A DNA stretch of 64,000 nt. It comes from Proales similis (taxonomy: Eukaryota; Rotifera; Eurotatoria; Ploima; Proalidae). The position numbers were made by a program, and so were the translations under genes. Position 1 is the stretch's first letter. Each line of letters begins with the position of its first letter. The notes under the pieces were generated by a model. That model had not been told where the DNA came from. It did no database searches and was given only the letters and a program-made list of their open reading frames with translations. This document shows positions 45,593 through 57,501 of this stretch, piece by piece. Location of the stretch: positions 1,674,001-1,738,000 of the forward strand of contig JAGVRJ010000005.1 of assembly GCA_019059635.1 (NCBI GenBank), written 5' to 3'.

Positions 45593-48500
45593 TCAAGAGG
45601 CAGTCCCTTGTTCCATTACCAATTGAATCACTTGGTCGGGAATTTGAGATCGCTTAGAAAGGGCCAAGGCATGAGTGTTGCGCGTAGCTTTTAAAATTCT
45701 TATCATTTAACCTACTTGTTGCGGTGTCATCGTTGCAACATGCTTGGTTAAGTGATCTTTAAGGTCACCGGCGGCGATGAACACTTCTCTGAGCTGCGGT
45801 TGCGGTAGTTGAAGGAGAACCTGATGCGAGAGCGGTTTTATTCGCTGACAACACTTGATGAACCCCTCCCAAACTTTGGCTTGTTTCCATACTGCTTTGC
45901 CAACCAGCCGCTGTAGCATGATAATAACAAAGCCGGTTAACTTCGGATATATGGTCACAGACTGGATCATTGTTCTCATGTAAAGCGTAGGAATCGGCAC
46001 AACGTCGATAAGGCGTTGCATCGCAGCGGCCAACACTTCCTGGGTGTAGACCTGCTTCTCGGCCAGACACAATGAAGTTGCTATTCGATGGTCAATGGTT
46101 ATATTGCTCAAGAGAGCAGGCATGTCTCTCATCGCTTACCGTTTATAATTGTCTTCAGATCGCATTGAGAGCTATCAACTTGATGAAGAGCGACCAATAG
46201 TTCCACTGGAGTTATGCTGCTCTTTAGTCCTGGCTGTGATGCTTTATATGGTCAATTTATAAACTCGATGCGAAAAAGGCCAATCACAAAAACCAAGCGC
46301 ATACCGTTGATTCCGAGTAGTCTGTTGAATACCTCTTTGACAACCGCTTGAGACAGTTTGATCAGCTGAGGCAGTGCGTTGATTATTTCGGCCTTGAAAT
46401 TGCCTCTTGAGTTATTCTATCGACCCAGTGCAGTTTGAACTGGCCTTACCTTTGTCAGCCCGGTCAGAATCGGGATAAGAAATCTAACGTCATGCTGCTT
46501 TATTTCGTACAAATTCTTTACTTTGGCGACTAGCTCGCCAGACGGAACAGTTTTGTCGGTCAGAATGTGAATAATTCGAAGTATAAGGGTCTCGGCGCCC
46601 TCGGGGAATGTTTGAATGAGTCTTAGCAGCTCAGCACTTTGCATTCCCATTTTTCTGATCGGATTGTCAAGAGCTTTGAGAATTACTCGCTTTACTTCGG
46701 GCGAAGATGATGTGTAAATGTCCACCAGACTTAAATTGGAAATGCTTTGACCTTCAAAATCATGCGTTTAAGAGGCACAGTTCCCTTACGGTCTAATCAG
46801 CTGGTGATTTACAGACAATAGGTTGAGATAGGGATGAAGGCATTTGCGAATAATCTCTTCTGACCATTGAAGCTCTTCTGCGACCTCATTACTTTCGATT
46901 TTCAGCTCAGGCGGCGGGCTCGAATGTGAAAGAAGACCAAGACGAGTGACGGCATACTCCTGTTTTCTCAAGCAAGTTTACCAAATCGGCAGTGAATAGA
47001 CGATTTTAAAGAGAAATCAACCTCGATTTTGCCTTTCAAATCTGCCTCTTCGCTGTAGAATTTCAGTGTGAAAACAATTGCGGTCTCTTTTAGAAGAATG
47101 TTGCTATGATGCGTCAGATCGAGCAAAATCCTGAGAAGTGAGTCACGTTGACCAACTCTGAGTGTAATCAAATCACACAAAGTGTTTAGGTTTGTTTCGT
47201 AATGCTCCTCGTTATTGAAAATTTTGCGCAGCGCGTTGAAACAGCTGTTTGAGAGCTTGGGAACGTTCATAAGCATTTTTGCAAACATTCTAGAGAATTT
47301 CAAACTCGTCAAAACACCAGGAGGCAATTAAAATCTCAATTCTTACGAGTCATTTGTCGGAACCAAACTCATGAGAACGGTGTCGAGCATTTGGTCGTAC
47401 TCGCTCTCAAATCGGTTCAGATGGGTTTCGAGGGTGTCGAGTTCTTGCTGAGCTTGTTCTAGGGTCTTGGATTTGGCCTCTTGGGTGGGAAGTTCCTCAC
47501 CCACACTGTCGTCTCCAGAAGCGATCTTTTCCCATTGTTCCTTCTCTCTCAGCGTGGTCTTAATCCTTCGATAAGCATTAAATATCCACATCATAGCCAA
47601 ATCGTAGCGTTTTCTTATGTCTTCGAGAATATACTCGACCAAATCTGATTTAAGTGGAATGAGGCCAGTTTTCGACTCTGGGTAACAAGCAAAATGACTT
47701 ACAGCTTTTAAACACCGGAATTGAGGTGAAGTCGACAATCACTTTGCGTCTGACCTGAATCGCTTTTTGATCGTCGCCAAGTGCATCTTCCACTTTCAGA
47801 ATTCGATCGAACGTTTCATTTAGAATTTTACAAGTGGCGTCTGAGCCAAGCATTGCCTTGCAGCTGACGTCGTACAGCTTGAATGCTTTTGTTACGGATT
47901 TTTTGGGCGTTAAAGAAGCAACCGGCTTGATAGGGATGTTTCCGGCACTTAGCAGCTTGCTCTTCTCGCTTCTGTCTTTCCTTTCTACTTTTATGTTCAA
48001 CAAGTTTGCTCCGCGCAAGTTTGGCTCTTCATTTTCTTCTTCGTCAAGATCGTCTATCGGAATCGACTCGTTCGGCTCTTGGGCTTTTAGGAGGCCGGCC
48101 TCGAGAAGCTGAACGCCAATTAACTTGGCCAGGTTTCTGATTTGCTGAGACGAGCCGGGATTCTCGACCGGTCGATAGGCACTTGAGAACCAAGAGGGCA
48201 TGTTAGAAGGCAGCTTGGACATGGATGCAGTCACCAAGTCGACTACATTCTCACGTATGTCGAGCTTTTGATAGATATCCTCAATCTGACTCTCGCTTAT
48301 TTTTGAGCTCGATTCGGATTCGGCACTGGCCTGTAACTTGGCCTTTTTAGACGATGAGCCACCGGCGAGATCTGCACTGCCCAAATTACGCTTTCGATTT
48401 TCATAGCCACTCGGCTTTGGCAAAGTTCGCGAGATTTCACCGGATGATGCTCCTAGCTCTGAAAGTAGCGAAGCAGCTTCCGAGTAAAACTCAGCTATAC

Positions 48501-49661
48501 AGGGATTCTTGCTCATGAAACCGAGCTGAATTTTCATTTGCTTTCTGACTGTGCTCACTTGCGACTGACCAAGTGTGGGCGGCATTCGCTTGAGCAGCTT
48601 GCCAAACGTCTCTAAAACTAACCCCATGTACTCTGGTCTTTGTTTGGCAACATTTGCCAACACGCACACACTCGAGATAAGGTTCACGCTCGATATGTGC
48701 ATGGACATTGTGTAATCGAGCAGTTTGCGAAGATGAGTTTGCCCATCTTCAATAAGACTGGTTCTATCTACAGCTGGATGTTCGTCGCCGATTTGGTCAA
48801 GACTCGGATCATCTGAGTTTACATTCGGTGTGAACGAGTCGCGGCTCTTTGACGACTCGACCAGCACAAGCATCTCAATGAACTTAATGGCAGCCGTGCG
48901 GACTCTTAACGATTGTTTAGCTTCCGATTTTTATCTCGATTATCAATTAACTCGTACCCGTCGTTGTCCGAGTCAAGTTGGCTCACAATATGCTCCTTGA
49001 TCGCGTTCATACTCAACCAGGTCTGCTCTTCTTCTTCGTTTAGTTTAGATTTGCGTTTGAACATCCACTGGAATAGATGTGGGCTTTAAAGGCAGCTGAT
49101 CGGATGGTTCAGGTAGGTGTGTGCAATTACCTTGAGACTATTTTTATAGATTGTGATCATTGCCAAATAAGCTCGCTTTTGAACATTGACGTTGTCGTCG
49201 AATAGCAAATAGCGTAGATTGTCGATAACCTTGAACACGACCTCGTAATCTCTTTTGCTTTTGTTCGGAACAATTTTAAACCAGGCGGTTAAAGAGACAG
49301 TTGTCAAGGACTCACCATGCTTCTTCGATAAAGTTGATGACAACTTTTTTCACTTCTGCCGAACGATCTGCTTGAAATTGGAGAATTTCCTTTGCATCGA
49401 AATGTCTTGAGGAGCAGAGCTTCGGCGTTCAGGTGAGTCTACCTCCAAAAAATTGTCCAAAAGTGTTGGACATTTGAAAACAAGAATTTCTTGCACTAGT
49501 CGCAAATTGCTTATTTTCACCGAGTCTTTTAGGCTGAGCAGTGCCTCATTTAGCAAGTCGGCCACCTAGTTGAACTGATTTGTTCGACTGTTTTGATTTA
49601 AATGCCATTGCCTTACCCTTTCTGTGGTCTCTTCGATGTTTACGACGGGATCCTCAGTCAT
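45593..49661 (-). CDS. SYMPK: Symplekin, pre-mRNA 3'-end processing scaffold (14 exons)
   Basis: Minus-strand exons: 49661-49617, 49565-49443, 49389-49316, 49257-49131, 49067-48958, 48904-47703, 47644-47347, 47289-47022, 46959-46790, 46729-46450, 46392-46305, 46229-46140, 46080-45716, 45652-45593; about 1099 aa (human 1274), phases closed. The N-terminal HEAT region has LLDNFLE, ADRSAEVKKVVINFIEEA, NVNVQKRAYLAM and LDSDNDGVRTAAIKFIE. A charged middle with SSKKAKL follows, and then the conserved C-terminal half (ILEDIRKRYDLAMMW, PIRKMGMQSAELL, PEGAETLI, HDVRFLIPILTGL, VVKEVFNRLLG, VWEGFIKCCQRIKP, LLQLPQPQLREVF). Symplekin scaffolds CPSF/CstF for cleavage and polyadenylation and for histone mRNA 3'-end formation. 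The low-complexity tail of vertebrate symplekin is absent. Confidence 0.95.
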
Positions 49662-50299
49662 TTCTCACAGTTAACATCAAACAAAGACCTTTCCTATCAC
49701 TTTTGCCCGTTTTGAATTCGTACACGGTCAGTTGGACGGGTGCCGACCACGACATAAAAAGGTTGCCATTTAATCATGTCTCGTTCACTGACTTAGAAAT
49801 CCACTGAAGTTGTGCAGCAGTTAGATCGAATAGAATACTGAACCATTGAATTGACTGACTTAGATCGGGACCAGAAATCTTAGAGAATTCTTAAATTTCA
49901 CTCGATCAGTGGCATTGAAAAGCAAAGTTTTCGGTCAGGTTAATTGGAAAAGAAAGTAATTTTTTTATTTTTTAGCCTTCATTGAATACATGTATCGAAT
50001 ACTCAATTTCAACAATCCAAAACAGAACAAAGAAGAACGAACCAACCGACCATTAATGAACGAATGAATGAATGAATCAGTAGAGGCGAGCCGAATGTTT
50101 GTGTGAAATTTAAAAAAACAGCGCTTCAATGAAGCGTGTTTGTTTAAAGATGAGCGAGATTTAAAAGATAAAAACGAGACAATAAGAACCGAATAACTAA
50201 TGGTTCGTGAGAACAGAGCCCATTCGGATCGGTAAATACGCTTATTTTGATGGGCGTTTGCTGCTGCATTTGTCATAATATTGCAATTGTTCTTGTTGT
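49662..50299. other. Intergenic, MTA 3' end to symplekin start
   Basis: 638 bp carrying the symplekin promoter side and the MTA 3' UTR. An imperfect GAAT run lies near 50060-50080. No gene supported. Confidence 0.4.
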
Positions 50300-53161
50300 T
50301 TATTTCTTGCATGAAAGTCTTTGCGAGGCCCTTTGATTACTGCGATTATCTGCCGAATCTGCGCTGCCGTTGACGTTCGGCCTGGCTCGATCTTTGTTGG
50401 CCACTTTTTTAACTAATAACGAATTCGACGTCGTTAGGTTTGGACGTTTTTTCTCGGTCGATAACTTGTGATGGAAGTCGACTCGCTTCACACTCGAATA
50501 TTTGTAGCGGTATTTGAATGAGCCACGGCACAGTTTTCTCATGTCATTCCGGTCTAACCGTTTCCTGGAGCTTCTTTCAAGTTTCAGAGGTTTCAAAAAT
50601 CATTAACAGCTGCTCGCTAAATTTAAGCGCTAGCGTTCACCTACCTGATGTTTAGGTTCGATTTGAAGAACCAATTCTTTGGGTTGGAGTATATAATGCT
50701 GCAATTCTGTCTGAATGCTTTAGATCTGGATGAGGAAGTGTCCACAGCTGTTGGTTTATTTTCCTTTGATTTCACACTCGAACTGATGGACGCGGTGTCA
50801 AAGCTGGCTGACTTGCGAACTCGAGCCGCATTGTAATTTGACTCGACGCTTTTTAGTTTTTGGGAATTAAGCAACGAGCCCGAGCTATTTGACGAGCAAG
50901 GCGAAGGAGTAGGCGAAGGAGACGGCGACAGGCAAGAATAGAGAGCAAACTGTTTTGGATGGCCCGAATTGCAGTCGATGCTCAACTCCATGTTGGCTGC
51001 TTTCACTTCGTCGTGCTCGTCGTATTTATAATTTTTCTGACTCAGAGGAGTCAACGGTCGGTCTTCCAGGCAGACGTTCCTTTTCTCTTTTAGAACAGGC
51101 CGTTTGCACAGCTCCTGGACTAGATTTTCGAGTCGACCTTGGCGACAGCTCTTGACTCTCTTGGTCATTCGTCTCTTGATAAACTCTTGCTCATAACCGC
51201 ATGGGCGCTGGCGCCACTTTTGCATGATTAGACGAATATCCATCTGAGTCTTATTGGGCCGCCGTGCGAGCGTTCGAATACAAGTTGCCTCGTTTTTAAA
51301 ATCGGAAACGACAAGTAGCGATCGGGCTGCTCTGGTGACCGGGGTCGGAGTGAAACAGAAACTGTGAATATGTTTGTAAGTTGGCTTGTAGCCCAGTATG
51401 TGTTTAAGAATGAGACAATGTGTGACTAGGGAGTGCCGGGCGAGCTCAGCCCGATTAAGGAACTCCAGCTCACAGTGCGGGCATCTGATAAGCTTCGAAA
51501 TGGAGAGTTGATTGCGGTCGCGTCGCTTGTCGCTTCTCTGCTTTTCCTGGCTTGAATATTGACCGTGCCTGAACGCGTCATATTTTTTCCAAAATTTCCA
51601 ACAGCTCATGCATATCTTATGAGCCGAGCCTGCTTGGCTGTCTACGTTTTGCTGAGTTCTTGCTTCAATTTGATTAGTATTCGTCGACGAAGAGGCCTGA
51701 GTTGTGGCAGCAGCGACTGCGGGACTTTTCACCGGCGCTTCGTTCAAGGTTTCTAGACAAGAAGCGCAGCAAAAGCTTTGAACGGGCAATAGACTGGCTA
51801 ATTGACTCTCGTCCGGAACAGTTAAATCCAATTCAAATAGGACTTGGCCTTTTTTCGACCGTTTCTGGTCGCGTTTTTCGATGTAGTCATCAGTTACTTT
51901 GTACACGTTGTAATAAAAGCTGACTATGCTGCAAACCGGTTTGCTTGTAAACTTGATTCAAACAAAGAACAGGTTAAGAGGACCAACAAGAGCCAAAGGT
52001 GCTCTGAATAACTTACAAATTCATTCTTAATCTGCCAAAAGTTTTTTCCGAAGCGTTCAATTCCTTGGGAGAAGCGCGTCATGTCCAGAGCAGTCCACAC
52101 TCTGCATTTATCAAGTCGACTAAACTCATATGAGTCCAATGCGTTCGATTTGTCGTAATGGTGCGCATGAAGTCGAATCATTGCGTCCCACATGAGCTTG
52201 TCGCGAGTCTCGTCTATCTCGCAGTTTCGATTCTGCCGCTCGTTTGTGCCAAGTTTTCTGTCGATCAGCTGCTTGAAGTATTTTCGAAGCGAAATATTGC
52301 CGATTTTACTGCTCTCTTCTCCACTCCAAACAAGCTCTTCCCTTTCACTTGTGTACTCCTCGCGGCTGAGCTCGGGTATGTCGGCTTGATGCTTGTTGCC
52401 GATTCTTACTTGGGCACGATCTGCGCTCAGTAGCTTTAGATTCGGGTCGTAGGTGAAATGATAGAAAAATCTGTCCTCTTCGTAGCCCAGAAATTGCTCG
52501 AAACTGTTGAGCTCGGGAATGAAGTGTTCGAGATGAAGCTTGCCTCGAATGAGATTCACCGGCACGTTTGTTTCGATATATTTCGAGTAGAAGAGCTCTT
52601 TCATTCGAAGCTCGCTAAGCTGTTCTTGTGTTTGACTTCTGGCCTTGTTAGGCGAGCACGCGAGAGTTTCGCTGGCTACCTCCTCTTCGCCCTCCTCCGT
52701 ATTGGGCACGTTCTGAAGGCTGGCGAAATACTGCGGATAACGTTTTTCCATTAAGCTTAGCAGAGACGGCGAGATTTGAGTGCGTCGATAAGCGCATCTG
52801 AATTTAGCTTCCAGTTGATTGTCGGACGTTCTCTCCAGACCTTCTACTTTCCGAACCAGGTATGGCTGGTCAATTTCACTCTCAACAAACACCCAGTCTA
52901 GAATAATAGGTCTTATCTTCAACGTAGAAACTGAAAAGGCTGAAATCGCTTACCGCCCACTGTCACGTGCAATGATGAGTGTCTCTGATTCTGCCTCTCT
53001 AGCAGCAAGTTGGTCTTTTCTTCGAGCAGCTTTAATCGTTTTTTGCTGCTCGCGCCCGTGTGCTCGGCAGCAGCGTCTCTCTTGCACGACGCATTTATAG
53101 CGCTAGCGGAAGGCCTAAGTCCAATATGCTGTCCGTTCGCCTGTGTATCACTTTCAATCAT
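50300..53161 (-). CDS. MTA: Metastasis-associated (MTA) NuRD subunit with an added C2H2 zinc finger (4 exons)
   Basis: Minus-strand exons: 53161-52967 (end uncertain), 52916-52017, 51951-50645, 50573-50300; about 891 aa. Domain order: a novel N-terminal extension of about 65 aa; a BAH domain (LDWVFVESEIDQPYLVRKVE...CAYRR); ELM2 (LIRGKLHLEHFIPEL...YDPNLKLLSADRAQVRIGNK); SANT (WTALDMTRFSQGIERFGKNF); the VSFYYNVYKVTDDY segment; and a GATA-type finger CASC...CMSCWKFWKKY with an enlarged loop. A classical C2H2 finger (CPHC...H-x4-H, about 51418-51483) follows, then the MTA C-terminal block (HSFCFTPTPVTRAARSLL). MTA proteins bind HDAC1/2 and RBBP4/7 in NuRD. The first intron is 50 nt with a weak donor (GTGACA), so the N-terminus is the soft spot. 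Confidence 0.88.
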
Positions 53162-56100
53162 CTGATAGTCGGCCGGACCAGTCTATACGCAAATATTAAA
53201 GTTATAGCTCTGAACTGGTGTGCATCGCAATCGAGAAATAAAAAGAGGACGAGCGGAGGAAAGAGTTGCGATCGTTTTCCCATTCGTTCAAAACTAACCG
53301 TTGCAAAAAAAAACATTGGATGAATTTTAATTGTGATTTCGAGCAGTAAATGAGCAAAAACAGAACTTGAATTTTTTTTTTATAATTTCTCATGAGTTTT
53401 CCTTCTAATTCGATGAGTTAAAATGCCAGAGCCTTCGGGTGTGATAGAATAGAATTTTTTTAATTTTAGCATGAAATAAAGTAAATGTATTAAAAATAAA
53501 AATGTGATGATGAACAACCTCGATGATCTAACGCGGGCGTGAGAGAAAATAAAAGAGCAATCGCTTTAGTCGGGAGTTGAAACAAGGCAAAAGAAGGTCG
53601 CTCATTCATTCATTCGTTTGTTCGTGTGTTTTCAGCTCAGTTGACAACGACGACTCACTCTGAAATAAATAACTCGGAGGATGTAGCGAAAATATCTGGA
53701 CGAGACATGCTGAACAATATATTCAATAATCAAATCAATCAATAGAGGATTTCTTATTAATACGGTAAATAAAAAAAAAAACACTCTAAAAAGGGAGAAA
53801 TATAAATACGAGTAGAGACAGATCGATCTGGCTTTTGGTGCGCAAATGTAAAAGAATTAGCCAAGTGATGATGAATATGCTAAATGAGAGCGAGTGAGAG
53901 CGCAATAGCAAACAGAATGGGAGAGAGAGAAGGAGAGAAAAAACGAAAAAAAGTTGCATAATGTGAAAATTTGCAGCCAACAGAGTGAGCGAGAAACGCC
54001 TGTTGCATTCGTCTAGCTGTTCATGTGCTTGGTGTCTGTCTAATGCGCCCTGACTCGCGCTAATAAATAATAATAATAATGTACAGCATCTTTGAGCATT
54101 CGATGCCCTCCGCGAATGCTCCAACTTAAACGTTGCAAAAATTTGTTGAGAGCTGCTACTACTGGACTATAATTCATTTTATATACACTTTCCAAGCTAC
54201 GGCACCTAGTTTGATTATGCGAATGGATCAATCCCCAAAGCTGTTAAGGAGACGGTGCCAATATCGTTTGCCACACTGTTCGTACATCAATCGGGGCAGA
54301 CAAAATTGTCTGCCGTCTGATCTTTGCTTTGTCTTTCGAATAAATTTTTCGTCTGGAAATGCTATTTAATCAAACAGATGCTTCAGTTCAAGGACAGGGT
54401 TCTTTTTTTTAACTAAACAATTTGAAAAAAAAGCTCTTCGATGTCGCAGTGATCGGTTTCCCGTTTTATTATTTTATTCTTTGGTACCCTCTTTTTCTTT
54501 GCTTGTTTCCTGCTGCCGTTTATGCTCCAGTGTAGTCTATATGATATAAAATCAAATGCGTCAGAACGCCTACCTTAGTACACTGTCATGTGTTCAACTC
54601 GAAAAATGAGACACCGATCATGAAAACAAAATAAACAGCAGCAAAGAAAAAATTCCCGGCCTCGAGTCATTTTCTTAATTTCGCAAGATTATCAAAAATT
54701 AGCAATTGTTCACAAAACGTGATTAAAACGGGCATTCGACTAGCACATTCAGCTAAGTGAATTTTTACATTTGCGACTGCCGCAATTTTAAGTTTCAAAT
54801 TCTTTTTAGAAAAGAAGGAAGGAAGAAAACTTCTCGACGCCATTTTCAGCGTTTTTTTTTGTTCTCTACATCTTTATTTCGTTAAATTTCGTTTCGGAAC
54901 CAGAAGCTTTCTGACCAACAGGCAAAATCTTTAAAATTTCGATTTTATTCCACACCGGATAGGAAGTAAGCGTAATGAATAATGATGTGATTACTGTTTA
55001 TGATGATGACTGTGCATTTATGTCACTCGTTTTTCTATTCTGCTCCCTTTGCTTGTTTATTTATTTATTTTTTATATTGATGGGACAAAATTCAAACAGA
55101 GTTTGCGATGAAAATTGGTACGGCTGAGTCTTAATTGATTGCTAATTCGGGTAATCTCTAATCAATGCATGCTGTCCAACCTGGCTGGTAGGAGCGGTAG
55201 GATAAGCCTTCGTAAAGTTCAAGTCGAACTTTGCACAAGCATTGTTGCTTATAGAAAAGAGTGCAAAAATTAACTTATCTTGAAGCTTAGATTTAAATAA
55301 AGGAGAACACATTTATTATGATAATAGAATGGGACGAACAACCAACACCACTACCACCGCCGCCGCCGCCGCCGCCACCAATTTGTGGCAATAGACGAGA
55401 GATGATGGCTAAAGAATGCACAAGCGAGAAGGAATGCGAGAACCGAATGGAAAAACTAAAACTGCGATTTTCAACTCGAGAGTGCGAACCGATCTGCTTA
55501 TGGCCAAATTGATTTCTGCGTGTTTGCAAAGTTTGCCTCTCAACGACTGAGATTCTAGCCGAATATCTGCCACAAACTAATAGCGGCCGATCCCCGCCGC
55601 ACGCGTTTTATTTTTATTTGGCCCAAAGTGAAAACAAGCTGATCAGACCCATCGGATGTAAATGAAAGCCAATTTGCGCTTATGAGGTAAACGTTCGATC
55701 AACACATAATTTCGAGCTTACCATGCTTGTTTGGATTTGGCCATTTTAAAGAGGTCAGCAACATTATCATTTTCAATTATGGACAGAGTTCTGAACTTCC
55801 ACACAGCATTTCTTACCTTCTATCCCCCACCCCTCCCAAAGCTAGTGGCTTGGCAGTGTGGCGCATTCGCTACTTTGCTCATTGCCTCCTTGGCGCTCTG
55901 CCTGCTTTATTTTGTATTTTTAGCCTTTTGTGTTTTGTTTCGGTTAGAAATAGAACGAATGCGCTCTCTTCAGCCATCGACCCGTTTCAGACGCACTTAA
56001 TCTTTTTTTCTTTATTTTCTCTATTTCGCTGCTTCTCCTGTTTGACTTGCTTTCGGCGAGCTTCCACTCGTTTCTATGGAAATGCAAAATCTCAGGCGAA

Positions 56101-57501
56101 TTCTGGATATTCAGTGTTGATCATCACTCTGACGATCACTATTCGAACCATACTGCCATGCTGCAGCATACGCTTTATTCCGTCTGGCACAAAGACGCGT
56201 TAGTCTTAATTAGACTACCGTTCTTCTTTTTCTGAACGACACAGCATTCGTTCAATTGGAAGCATTTTCATATTTCTAGATTCTCTTCAATACGCGCTCT
56301 CATCTCAGGCTCAGGCCGATACTAGATGCACTGCGTCATTGTGTCTAGATCTTATTTTTAATGTTAAACAATCACGTTGTTTTACACGCTCTCTCAAGGA
56401 CAGCGCCCTTTTGAGCGGATAGCGAGGAAATGCTGAACTAGCAATAGTTTTTCATCGATTTAATCTACGCTACTCGGCGCAGGGGAGGATTGTTTAAATG
56501 GCAAATTGACACCGCAGGTGTTTGTCCAGACGAATTTTCAACTGCTTGGCCAAGCGGTCGGAATTTAATACTTTTTAAACTGAGCCAATCGATCCCGAGC
56601 CAAACAACAGCTGTTCGTGCATAAGAGCTGCGTACCAGTGCAAACATGAGTTCATAATTCTTGCCCAATTATGATGATGACGTTGTTGGAGGGCAAGGCG
56701 GCTCAATGCTGATTAAGAAAACTCTCGCCTACCAGTCCGAGTGATTAGTCCGGCATGTGTAGTATGAATGCGTGTATACGAGATGTCACTTGTGCCTTTT
56801 TATTCGGCTGCCTATGCTCATTTACAACAGCTACACAACAATATTCACCAAAAATTATTTCTCTGGGCAATCGCTCATCATTGCCACCATCGCTCTATTA
56901 AAACCGCGCCCTTTTCCGACCAGTTTTCTCCTATTATGAACCGAATCGAGTGGTCACTTCATAATATTGCTCAATGACCAACCGAATTCACACTCTGGCC
57001 AATGCTCTATTTCTTTGTATTCATATTTTCTTTTACTCTTCCTCTCCTTTCTCTCTTTCTCCCTACGCTCTTTCTGTGTGTGTGTTTTTTTATTTACCCC
57101 TCGAAGATTTTTTTTACTCTAATTCGCCAAGAACTAAATTATGATAATAATCGACTCGCTCGTCGCACACTTGCACAGTCAATGCTCACTCCTCGAAAAA
57201 GTGGGGCCGCCGCTTCTTCTGAGCTGATGGGTGTTTGTGGGGATGATACTGTGAACCATGGTTATGTAATTAAATTCTTCTCTTTATTCATCTGGGCGAA
57301 CAACTCCAAATCATCAAACATGGATGCGTAAAACAAGAAGAAGATGAAGAAAAAACACAACACAAAAGCCAGCAGAGCAGGCCGGTCAAAACATTTGGAA
57401 CTAACTGATTCACATGTGTGCAAATTTAGATTATAAACCAAAAAACGGCTTCCGACCTTTGAGTGATGTCCACCTGAGAACTGAACTGCTGGCCAAAGAT
57501 C
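53162..57501. promoter_or_regulatory. 4.3-kb gene-free block between MTA and MSK
   Basis: The 5' ends of MTA and MSK face this block, so it contains both promoters. It is AT-rich with T- and A-runs and purine tracts. Several open frames, for example 55727-56203, read as T-rich hydrophobic sequence with no family signature. I support no gene. The regulatory role is inferred from gene orientation and from its unusual length for this window. Confidence 0.45.
55348..55378 (+). repeat. (CCG)n/(CCA)n trinucleotide repeat
   Basis: About eight CCG units flanked by CCA variants, within the MTA-MSK spacer. It would read as poly-Pro or poly-Gly if translated, but no gene is supported here. Confidence 0.7.

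Noticed and set aside
55727-56235. Overlapping frames of up to 158 codons, rich in Phe/Leu/Ser
   Set aside because: Two frames are open at once over T- and C-rich DNA, which gives artificial hydrophobic proteins. No consistent membrane-protein family.
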